Origin: JBFMFH01 sp964481395
GTDB taxonomy: Bacteria; Acidobacteriota; Vicinamibacteria; Vicinamibacterales; JAKQTR01
DNA: 12,818 bases
NCBI GenBank assembly: GCA_964481395.1
Contig: CAYZYG010000127.1
Span: 1-12,818 of the forward strand
Direction of reading: 5' to 3'
Shown in pieces: positions 6,720 through 12,601 of the stretch. How positions within the stretch are numbered: the first letter of the stretch is position 1; each line of letters opens with the position of its first letter. Below the pieces are notes generated by a model. That model searched no databases, was not told the DNA's origin, and was given only the letters and a program-made list of their open reading frames with translations. The position numbers were made by a program, and so were the translations under genes.

Positions 6720-7498
6720 GCGAGACGTCCGCCGCATCGATCGCGATCCGGACCCGGGGGCTGAACCTCTGGTACGGCGCCTTCCAGGCGCTGAAGGACG
6801 TCACCGTCGACATTCCGCACGGTCGCATCACGTCGCTCATCGGGCCGAGCGGCTGCGGCAAGACGACCCTCCTTCGCTGTTTCAACCGGGTCAACGAGCG
6901 GTACGGCGAGGTGCGGACGACCGGCGAGATCCAGGTGCTGGGGCGGAACATCTACGCGCCGGACGTGTCGCTCGTGGAACTGCGGCGCTCCGTCGGCATG
7001 GTGTTTCAGCGACCGAACCCGCTGCCCCTGTCGGTCTACGAAAACGTCGTCTTTGGCCTGCGGCTGCACCTGCCGTCGGCAGAGCTCGGCCGGGCGACGC
7101 TGGACGAGGCGGTCGAGCGTGCGCTGACCGAGACCGGTCTCTGGAAGGACCTGAAGGACCGCCTGCGGATGAGAGCGACCGACCTGCAGCTCGAGCAGCA
7201 GCAGAAGCTGTGCATCGCGCGACTGCTGCCGCTGAAACCCGAGGTCATCCTGATGGACGAGCCGTGCTCGGCGCTCGACGTCGAGGGTACCCGGGCGATC
7301 GAAGAGCTGATGTTCCAGCTCCGCGGCCGCTACACCATCGTCATCGTCACGCACAGCATGGCGCAGGCCCGCCGGGCGAGCGACGAGTGCATCTACATGC
7401 TCCTCGGCGAACTCATCGAACACCGGCCCACTGAGGATCTGTTCCTGGTGCCAAGGGACCGGCGTACCGCGGACTACATCGAGGGGCGGTACGGGTAG
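6716..7498 (+). CDS. pstB: PstB2, phosphate ABC transporter ATPase with degenerate signature motif
   Basis: Second Pst ATPase, 260 aa, closer to textbook PstB than its upstream neighbour. Walker A GPSGCGKTT (43-51), Q-loop GMVFQRPNP with Gln98, Walker B VILMDEPCSALD (Asp181, Glu182), H-loop IVTHSM with His213, and the ending DYIEGRYG are all canonical. The ABC signature is not: the position of LSGGQQQR reads LQLEQQQK (157-164; codons 7184-7207), so the Ser and both Gly of LSGGQ are replaced. Since the signature acts in trans on the partner's ATP, PstB2 should spoil the site formed with PstB1's Walker motifs, while its own complete Walker face pairs with PstB1's intact LSGGQ. The ATG start overlaps the pstB1 stop by four bases. 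This is the last gene of the operon; only repeats follow. Homodimeric function looks unlikely. Family call is firm; the division of labour is inference. Confidence 0.92.
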   Translation: MSETSAASIAIRTRGLNLWYGAFQALKDVTVDIPHGRITSLIGPSGCGKTTLLRCFNRVNERYGEVRTTGEIQVLGRNIYAPDVSLVELRRSVGMVFQRPNPLPLSVYENVVFGLRLHLPSAELGRATLDEAVERALTETGLWKDLKDRLRMRATDLQLEQQQKLCIARLLPLKPEVILMDEPCSALDVEGTRAIEELMFQLRGRYTIVIVTHSMAQARRASDECIYMLLGELIEHRPTEDLFLVPRDRRTADYIEGRYG

Positions 7499-7502
7499 AA
7501 CA

Positions 7503-7618
7503 GGCGACAGGCGATAGGCGACAGGCGACAGGGTGGGGGCAGGGAACCGGCGACAGGCGATAGGCGACAGGCGACAGGGTGGGGGCAGGGAACCGGCGAC
7601 AGGCGATAGGCGACAGGC
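7503..7618. repeat. Minisatellite: 46-bp unit in 2.5 copies, built from GGCGAYA heptamers
   Basis: Copies begin at 7503, 7549 and 7595 with an exact 46-bp period; the third copy stops matching after 24 bases (7618). Each unit opens with a run of heptamers (GGCGACA, GGCGATA, GGCGACA, GGCGACA) followed by a G-rich part (GGGTGGGGGCAGGGAACC). The two full copies are identical, which points to recent slippage or duplication. It starts four bases after the pstB2 stop. Units abut with no unique spacers, so it is not CRISPR. Minus-strand translation yields RLSPVACRLSP-type peptides that are not real proteins. Confidence 0.93.
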
Positions 7619-7636
7619 TCGCGACCTGCCAAACCG

Positions 7637-7649
7637 GCTACAATGGCCC
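7637..7649 (+). promoter_or_regulatory. Candidate -10 region (TACAAT) for the small membrane protein gene
   Basis: GCTACAATGGCCC contains TACAAT (7639-7644), one step from TATAAT. The same 13-mer with one change (GCTACGATGGCCC) recurs at 7934-7946 before the tRNA gene, which supports a promoter role for both. No clear -35 hexamer is seen. A start about seven bases downstream would fall at ATG 7652 and give a leaderless message. Confidence 0.4.
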
Positions 7650-7651
7650 AA

Positions 7652-7792
7652 ATGCTCCGTGCCCTCGTCGTGGTCGCCCTCGGCGTCCTGCTCGGGATGC
7701 TCATCGTGTGGGTCGTGATGAGCTACCCCATTCCCCAGGAATCGCCCGTTCAACGGTACCGCCCACCGGGGCTCGGACCCGCCGGGCGATAG
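7652..7792 (+). CDS. Predicted small single-pass membrane protein (46 aa)
   Basis: An unrecognised short open frame between the pst operon and tRNA-Leu. The protein starts MLRALVVVALGVLLGMLIVW, one hydrophobic helix (about residues 3-24) after a single Arg, and ends in a Pro/Arg-rich tail (YPIPQESPVQRYRPPGLG) that would sit on the other side of the membrane. The in-frame ATG at 7643 would add MAQ, but it lies inside the likely -10 hexamer and neither start has a Shine-Dalgarno, so 7652 is preferred as a possible leaderless start. Support is the promoter-like sequence, the clean helix-plus-tail pattern and the stop TAG. Against it are the short length and the absence of a known family. It could instead be chance coding beside a repeat. 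No function is proposed. Confidence 0.45.
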   Translation: MLRALVVVALGVLLGMLIVWVVMSYPIPQESPVQRYRPPGLGPAGR

Positions 7793-7933
7793 CGAAGCCT
7801 CTCCCCGCCAGGCACGCTGCGCTCGTCGGGCGCAGGCCAGGTCGGGCGCGTGCGCCGAGCGCGCCGAGCAGTGACCGTGTCCACGCGGATGTCGAACGCC
7901 GTTCCACAAGTCTCGCCCGCGGCCGCGCGTGAT

Positions 7934-7946
7934 GCTACGATGGCCC
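7934..7946 (+). promoter_or_regulatory. Candidate -10 region (TACGAT) of the tRNA-Leu gene
   Basis: GCTACGATGGCCC places TACGAT (7936-7941) 24 bp before the mature tRNA 5' end, a normal distance for a tRNA promoter with a short leader. It matches the 13-mer at 7637-7649 at 12 of 13 positions. No convincing -35 was found. The rest of the stretch 7793-7933 is GC-rich and shows no gene. Confidence 0.4.
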
Positions 7947-7965
7947 TCGCTCGTCGGTGTCGCAC

Positions 7966-8055
7966 GCCGGGGTGGCGAAACTGGCAGACGCGCGGGACTT
8001 AAAATCCCGTGGAGGCAACCCCTCCGTGAGAGTTCGATCCTCTCCCCCGGCACCA
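7966..8055 (+). tRNA. tRNA-Leu (anticodon UAA), CCA encoded
   Basis: The sequence folds as a class II tRNA. The acceptor stem GCCGGGG (7966-7972) pairs with CCCCGGC (8045-8051), followed by discriminator A and genomic CCA (8053-8055). The anticodon stem CGGGA/TCCCG (7993-7997/8005-8009) encloses loop CTTAAAA with anticodon TAA at 8000-8002, reading UUA/UUG. The long variable arm GGAGG/CCTCC (8011-8015/8021-8025) is characteristic of Leu. The T-arm GAGAG-TTCGATC-CTCTC (8028-8044) is regular. No duplicated 3' end was noticed nearby, so there is no sign that an integrated element uses it. Confidence 0.97.
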
Positions 8056-8092
8056 GCTTCCGCTCGCGCGTCCGGTGCGCCGCGGGTACGGC

Positions 8093-9763
8093 TCAACCCG
8101 GAGGGCTGGCCTGTCCGATGACCACCCACACCTTGCCGGGTGACCCGACGCTGCGGTACGCCGGAATCGTGGCCACCTCTCTCCAGCGGAACGGGGGCGT
8201 GGCGACGGTGCCTTCAAGACGGGAGAAACAGAAGAACGTGCCGGGCTCGAACAGTTCCGGCGCGTCGAGGGCGTCGATTCGGCCGATGGGATCCCCGTAG
8301 TAGAACGCGAACACCGGCGAGACGGGGCCCAGACTGACGATGCGGTGACCGTGGCCCATCCGGGCGCGGGCTTCCGAGATCGCGCCGGCGGTGTCGACCG
8401 ACGTCGTGATGAGCTTGTTCACGAACACGCCGGCGACCGACACCGTCATGAACACCGCGACCGCGAGCGGTCCCAGGTACGCAGCCACGGATCTGGCGCT
8501 CCGGACGGACCAGAACACCATGCCAGCGCACGCGGCTGCGAGCAACGGGTAGCCCACCGCCAGCGGCAGCGGCTGCCGCCACGCGCGAAGCACCGGCGGG
8601 TCCGCGACGGCCAGCGTCGCGACGCACGCGCCGCATACGACCATCATCAGGGCAGACGAATCCCCGAGCCGGCGAAGGATGCGAGCGGCGGTCGAGGCCA
8701 CCGGCTGGAGTCGGCTGTGCTCCACTGCCGCGCCCACCAGGACGGCGAGCATGGGATAGACAGGCATCAGGTACCTGGTCTGCCCGTCGCCGGGCAGCCA
8801 GCAGGAGACGAATGCCAGTCCCACGGCGATGATGGCGACGCGCGTGGGCCCGTCGTTGCGGAGAAGCAGGCGTCGGACGGGACGAGCAGCCAGGCAAACA
8901 AGACACGCGGACCACGGCAGCGTGGCCAGAAGCGCTTCTGCAGGAAACGTGAGCAGATGGCGGAGCGTGGCCCCGAACCCGAACGCCGAGGAGTGGTGGG
9001 CGACGTCCGCGAACCAGATCCGCCAGATGGAGTCCCAATCGGTGCGCAGGAGAAACGGGATCTGCCACACGCCCACCACGGCGCCGAACGCCAGCACCCC
9101 CGCGAGATGGGCCGCCGAGAACAGCGTGCGCCAATCTCCACGCCAGGCGAGGGAGACGCACGCGGTCCCGACGAAATAGACGGGCGCCTGAGGACCTTTC
9201 GTGATCGCCGCCAGGCCGCAGATCGCGTAGCCGACGATCCACGATCCCGCGCTCCAGCGATCGGCACACGCGTGCCAGAGCATCAGCGAGGCGGCCACGA
9301 AGAAGGCGAAGAGCGCGTCTGTTTCCGCGAGCCGCCCCAGCTCCAGGACCTGCGCCAGGGTCAGAAAGGAGAGTCCGGCGGTGAACGCACCCACGGGACC
9401 GATGACTCTGCGCGCGTAGAAGTAGGTCAGGAGGGTGGTCAGCAGGACGGCGACCGCGCTTGGGAATCGAATCGCCGAAGGCGTGAACGCCCCCGTGGCT
9501 CCCGCGCTGACGGCGATGGCCCACGCATGAAGGGGCGGCCTGCTCAGGAAAGGCGACCCTTGAAGCCGGGGTACGACCCAGTCACCGCCGTCGACCATTT
9601 CCCGCGCGACATTGGCCCACCGGGGCTCTTCGCCCCGCACCGTCAGCGTGCCCAGACGCAGTCCGAAAGCCGCCACGAACAGCAAGACGAGGATGGAGGC
9701 GTGCAGCCACGAGAGGCGTGCGGCCGGATCGACGCAGATGGTTGGGCGCACTGCGGCTCCCAT
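8093..9763 (-). CDS. ArnT/PMT-like (GT39/GT83-type) integral membrane glycosyltransferase
   Basis: A polytopic inner-membrane enzyme expected to transfer a sugar from a polyprenyl-phosphate donor to lipid, protein or another envelope acceptor on the periplasmic side. Counting from the 557-residue form (GTG 9766): TM1 about 22-42, first extracytoplasmic loop with EEPRW (46-50) and REMVDGGDWVVPRLQG (55-70) then PPLHAW (77-82), closely matching ArnT-type loops; TDALF (149-153) with the second conserved Asp; TKGP (189-192); GQTRYLMPVYPML (328-340). Around eleven to twelve hydrophobic segments extend to about 450, then a soluble C-terminal domain of about 100 residues. The usual Asp-Glu of the first loop is Glu46-Glu47. 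ATG 9763 is chosen; GTG 9766 is equally possible. GGAGG (9774-9778 on this strand) serves either. It stands alone, not in an obvious glycan cluster, so acceptor and donor cannot be named. Confidence 0.85.
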   Translation of the reverse strand: MGAAVRPTICVDPAARLSWLHASILVLLFVAAFGLRLGTLTVRGEEPRWANVAREMVDGGDWVVPRLQGSPFLSRPPLHAWAIAVSAGATGAFTPSAIRFPSAVAVLLTTLLTYFYARRVIGPVGAFTAGLSFLTLAQVLELGRLAETDALFAFFVAASLMLWHACADRWSAGSWIVGYAICGLAAITKGPQAPVYFVGTACVSLAWRGDWRTLFSAAHLAGVLAFGAVVGVWQIPFLLRTDWDSIWRIWFADVAHHSSAFGFGATLRHLLTFPAEALLATLPWSACLVCLAARPVRRLLLRNDGPTRVAIIAVGLAFVSCWLPGDGQTRYLMPVYPMLAVLVGAAVEHSRLQPVASTAARILRRLGDSSALMMVVCGACVATLAVADPPVLRAWRQPLPLAVGYPLLAAACAGMVFWSVRSARSVAAYLGPLAVAVFMTVSVAGVFVNKLITTSVDTAGAISEARARMGHGHRIVSLGPVSPVFAFYYGDPIGRIDALDAPELFEPGTFFCFSRLEGTVATPPFRWREVATIPAYRSVGSPGKVWVVIGQASPPG

Positions 9764-9773
9764 CACGGACGCG

Positions 9774-9778
9774 CCTCC
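9774..9778 (-). promoter_or_regulatory. Shine-Dalgarno GGAGG for the glycosyltransferase
   Basis: Read on the minus strand, GGAGG lies 10 nt before ATG 9763 and 7 nt before GTG 9766. Both spacings are usable, so the ribosome site fixes the start region but not the exact codon. Confidence 0.6.
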
Positions 9779-9792
9779 GCTGTGGTGCGACC

Positions 9793-9838
9793 CTGCGGCG
9801 CACCGCAGGTGCGCCGCAGACGGCGGGTTCGGCCCGCC
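9793..9838. repeat. Paired GC-rich stem-loops between the glycosyltransferase and peptidase genes
   Basis: CTGCGGCGCACC (9793-9804) and GGTGCGCCGCAG (9808-9819) form a perfect 12-bp stem with a 3-nt loop. Three bases on, GGCGGG (9822-9827) and CCCGCC (9833-9838) form a 6-bp stem around TTCGG. The pair lies just downstream of the peptidase stop and 27 bp upstream of the glycosyltransferase start, both on the minus strand. It could terminate or stabilise the peptidase message, but there is no T-tract on the minus strand. The sequence has the look of a dispersed REP-like intergenic element. Confidence 0.7.
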
Positions 9839-9878
9839 TTCGCCCTCTTGGGCTACAGCGCGGCAGGCCGAACGCCCC

Positions 9879-12491
9879 CTACCGCGTCACCGTCGTCCTT
9901 GCCCAGTCCCATCCTTCCAGACCGCGGGCGTTGACCGCCTTCACCTCCACGACGGTGCCGGGGCCCGCGGTCTTCAACGTTGCGCGCGGGGTGGTGACCT
10001 CGAGACGGCTGCGTGACGGCGCGTCCCTGGGGCCGTAGGTGACGACGTAGCGGACCACATCCTTCTCGGGTGACGCAGCCCACGTGACCTCGACGGTGCC
10101 GCCCGGGCCAGGCACGGCGCGCAGGTCCGTGACGCGCGACGGGCTCGATGCCAGCAGCATGATGCTCGCGACGGTGGCCTTCGTCGTCTCGGCGATCAGC
10201 TGGTGGTTCACGTGATCGAGGATGTCCGACGGCTGGTGGTAGTGCGGGCTGCCCAGCACCGGGTACGAGCCGATCCCGCCGACGATGTCGCCGTAGGCCT
10301 CATAGTACGCCGCGGCGTCCGTGGACTTGTAGTACAGCGCGTCGTATGTGATCAGCTTCGAGAAGAGTATCGCGCCGGCATGCTGCACGTCGCGGATGCC
10401 GGCGTTCGAGTAGCGGATGGTGTTGTCGAGCCGCTGGTCGTTGGCCCAGCCGATCATGTCGTTGTTCAGGGCGCCCACGAGGCGCCACTTCGCCGTAACC
10501 GCCTGCCTGACGAACTCGCGGCTGCCGAGCAGCCCTGACTCCTCGCCCGTGAACGAGGCGAAGATCACCGTCGCGGGGAGCGGCGAGCCGGAGAGAACCC
10601 GCGCCGCTTCGACCAGCACGGCGGTGCCCGACGTGTTGTCGTCTGCGCCCGGACTGACGCTGTTCGAGTCGTAGTGGCTGCTGATCACGTAGATGACGTC
10701 GGGGCTGGTCGTACCGCGCAGTGTCGCGAGGACGTTCGCAGTGTTGCCGCCCAGCGCGCCTCTCGGCTCGAACCACTGATAGGCCGGGTCGTAGCCGAAC
10801 GACCTGTACAGGTTGAACAGGTACTCGCCCGCCTTCCGGTTCCCGGGCTGCGTAATGTGCTTCGAGTCGAAGGCGTACAGGTCCTTTTCGTAGCCGTAGA
10901 TGCGATCCACCGACACCGCGCCGGTCGCGCGGGTGACCTGGTCCGCGATCGGCTTGAACATCGTCGCAGCCGACTGGCGAAGGGTGCGCTCGGCCGCCAG
11001 GTTCGACTCGAGGCGCGCGATGAGGTCGGCCTTCGAGATGCGGGTATCGAGGCGCACGAGGTAGATGCCGCGCTCCGGCGACACGGTGTCTCCGTCGCGC
11101 TCGGCGCTGATGAGCAGCAGCCGGCCGTCCGGGCTCGGGACCCACGCGTACTCGGGCGCGATGGTGCGCACGGTGTTGTTGTGGAACACGCGGGTCTGTT
11201 TCAGCGAGGACAGATCGTACAGGTACGAACGCCGATGACGGGACTCGCCCATGGCCGCCAGCAGGCGGTCTGGCCCGAGGAACACGGGCTGGAGATCGTG
11301 CTGGATCTCACGCGTGACGCGCATCTCGTTCTTGCCGTCCGCATCGGCGACGACGATCTCCCAGTCGTCGCGCACCATCAACTGGAACGCGACGCGTCGG
11401 CCGTCGGCCGACAGCGCCGGTGCCGCCATCCTGAGCGTCGTCTTTTTGGCGGCGTTCGCCTCTCCTCCGACGGGCCGCACGACCAGCGTCGTCTCGGCGC
11501 CCGCGCGCGTGAGATAGGTGACCGCGGATCCGTCAGCCGAGAGCGAGGGCTGCATGCCCTCGAACCCGGTCGTCGTGCCGTTGCCGAGGTTCACCAGACC
11601 GAAGCGTCCGGCTGCAGCACCTCCGCCGCCTCCCCGGCCGCGGCCGCCGGCAGGCGCGGCACCGGGTTCGGGGCGCGCGAAGGGGTTGGCCGTACTTTCG
11701 GTGTAGAGCAAGGTGCGGAAGCCGGTGTCGAACACGGGCGACGTCTTGTAGCCGGCTGCGGGCGTCACGACGCTGGGCTCGGCGCCGGGGGCGTCGACGC
11801 GATAGACGTCGCATCGGGACGGGTCGGCCTCGCGAGCGCCGAGAAAATAGAGACGCTGGCCCGGGCCGTGCAGGACGACCGACGTGAAGTAGCCCGAAAG
11901 CGGATACTCGGTGTCACGGCCCGTCGTCAGATCCCGTGCGACGAGGGTGGCCGACCGGGACTGGAGCCAAGCGATCTGGCGCTGCAGGAGCGTCCGCTCC
12001 AGCCCCGGTGCAGCCGCGGCCAGCGCAGCCTGGGCCTTCGCGATTTCGTCACTGGTCCCGGGGCGGAGGAATGCGACGCGCGCGCCGTCCGGCGCGAAGG
12101 ACAGGCCGGTGGCGGCGATCTCCGTGACAACCGGCAGCCCGGCCTCAGTCCTGACGATGCGGGTGACCGGGCCGGCTGGTGTGTCCGTCTCGTACGCGGC
12201 GTACCGCCCGTCGAGGCTGAGCTTGGGAGCGCGTCCGTCCGGGGTGATCTCCTCAGTCGCGAACAACTCGCCGGTCTGCAGCGCGATGGTCTCGAAGACC
12301 GCGTCCGCCTGCGGGCCCTTCAGCAGCGCGATGTAGTCCTGTAGCGCGCCCGCGAAGTCACCCTGCGCCCACTTGACGTCGGCGGTCGCCAGGTCCGGCG
12401 ACGTGGATGTCGGCTGCGTCGAGAGGCCCGACGCGCCGAGCGTGACGACGAGAGCGAGGAGCAGCGGAAGAGCAGTCCGGAATCGAGTCAT
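9879..12491 (-). CDS. Secreted beta-propeller / M28 family zinc aminopeptidase / FnIII protein
   Basis: An exported metallopeptidase, likely removing N-terminal residues from peptides outside the cytoplasm. Numbering from ATG 12491 (870 aa): signal peptide MTRFRTALPLLLALVVTLGASG; helical N-terminal part (about 30-75); TolB/DPP-type beta-propeller (about 85-485) with repeated LSxDGRxxAY or PDGxRVAF blades, interrupted by a Gly/Arg-rich loop near 277-296; a linker; the M28 catalytic domain (about 510-785); and an FnIII-like C-terminal domain (about 785-870, RVTDLRAV...VEVTWAASPE). All M28 co-catalytic zinc residues are visible: His606 (SSHYDS), Asp617 (GADDN), catalytic Glu650 and ligand Glu651 (GEESG), Asp678 (NNDMIG), His752 (HYHQPSD). 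The frame extends to GTG 12512, but ATG 12491 puts the signal peptide at the N-terminus. There is no Shine-Dalgarno. Substrate specificity is unknown. Confidence 0.93.
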   Translation of the reverse strand: MTRFRTALPLLLALVVTLGASGLSTQPTSTSPDLATADVKWAQGDFAGALQDYIALLKGPQADAVFETIALQTGELFATEEITPDGRAPKLSLDGRYAAYETDTPAGPVTRIVRTEAGLPVVTEIAATGLSFAPDGARVAFLRPGTSDEIAKAQAALAAAAPGLERTLLQRQIAWLQSRSATLVARDLTTGRDTEYPLSGYFTSVVLHGPGQRLYFLGAREADPSRCDVYRVDAPGAEPSVVTPAAGYKTSPVFDTGFRTLLYTESTANPFARPEPGAAPAGGRGRGGGGGAAAGRFGLVNLGNGTTTGFEGMQPSLSADGSAVTYLTRAGAETTLVVRPVGGEANAAKKTTLRMAAPALSADGRRVAFQLMVRDDWEIVVADADGKNEMRVTREIQHDLQPVFLGPDRLLAAMGESRHRRSYLYDLSSLKQTRVFHNNTVRTIAPEYAWVPSPDGRLLLISAERDGDTVSPERGIYLVRLDTRISKADLIARLESNLAAERTLRQSAATMFKPIADQVTRATGAVSVDRIYGYEKDLYAFDSKHITQPGNRKAGEYLFNLYRSFGYDPAYQWFEPRGALGGNTANVLATLRGTTSPDVIYVISSHYDSNSVSPGADDNTSGTAVLVEAARVLSGSPLPATVIFASFTGEESGLLGSREFVRQAVTAKWRLVGALNNDMIGWANDQRLDNTIRYSNAGIRDVQHAGAILFSKLITYDALYYKSTDAAAYYEAYGDIVGGIGSYPVLGSPHYHQPSDILDHVNHQLIAETTKATVASIMLLASSPSRVTDLRAVPGPGGTVEVTWAASPEKDVVRYVVTYGPRDAPSRSRLEVTTPRATLKTAGPGTVVEVKAVNARGLEGWDWARTTVTR

Positions 12492-12500
12492 GGCGCGGGG

Positions 12501-12509
12501 AGGATACCA
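12501..12509 (-). promoter_or_regulatory. Candidate extended -10 (TGGTATCCT) of the peptidase gene
   Basis: On the minus strand TG-N-TATCCT (hexamer at 12501-12506) sits nine bases before ATG 12491. Initiation about seven bases downstream would leave a leader of only a few bases, which would explain the lack of a Shine-Dalgarno. TATCCT matches TATAAT at 4 of 6 positions. Weak on its own. Confidence 0.3.
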
Positions 12510-12528
12510 CACGGGGGCCCGGACAGTA

Positions 12529-12586
12529 GGGACCGGGGGCTGGGGATCGGGGGCCGGTTATGGATGTCCCCAGTCCCCAGTTCCCG
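12529..12586. repeat. G-rich imperfect inverted repeat with G-quadruplex motif
   Basis: Arms 12534-12553 and 12567-12586 are 20 bp each with a 13-nt loop. They match at 15 positions, and four of the five mismatches become G-U pairs if the plus strand is transcribed. The left side also holds four G-tracts, G3-N3-G5-N2-G4-N3-G5 (12529-12553), a standard quadruplex pattern on the plus strand. It lies between two minus-strand genes. The GGGGACTGGGGA-like words suggest a dispersed intergenic repeat rather than a gene-specific site. Confidence 0.7.
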
Positions 12587-12601
12587 ACCCGCAAGGTCTG
12601 C

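Noticed and set aside
7463..7493. Inverted repeat CGTACCGC / GCGGTACG at the end of pstB2, considered as a terminator
   Set aside because: The loop is 15 nt, no T-tract follows, and the bases encode the conserved RRTADYIEGRYG tail, so coding constraint explains it.
7503..7618. Possible CRISPR array
   Set aside because: The units abut directly with no unique spacers, have nested 7-bp periodicity and no cas genes nearby.
7474..7704. Minus-strand peptide with repeated RLSPVACRLSP
   Set aside because: It is produced by the 46-bp minisatellite. No start signal or family supports it.
7966..8055. tRNA-Leu as an integration site for a mobile element
   Set aside because: No integrase gene and no second copy of the tRNA 3' end was noticed in the window.
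8345..9934. Long plus-strand open frame (529 codons)
   Set aside because: It is antisense to the glycosyltransferase and reads as charged low-complexity sequence with no motif. Such shadows are expected at this GC content.
10674..12344. Long plus-strand open frame (556 codons)
   Set aside because: It is antisense to the peptidase, whose zinc ligands and signal peptide prove the minus-strand frame.
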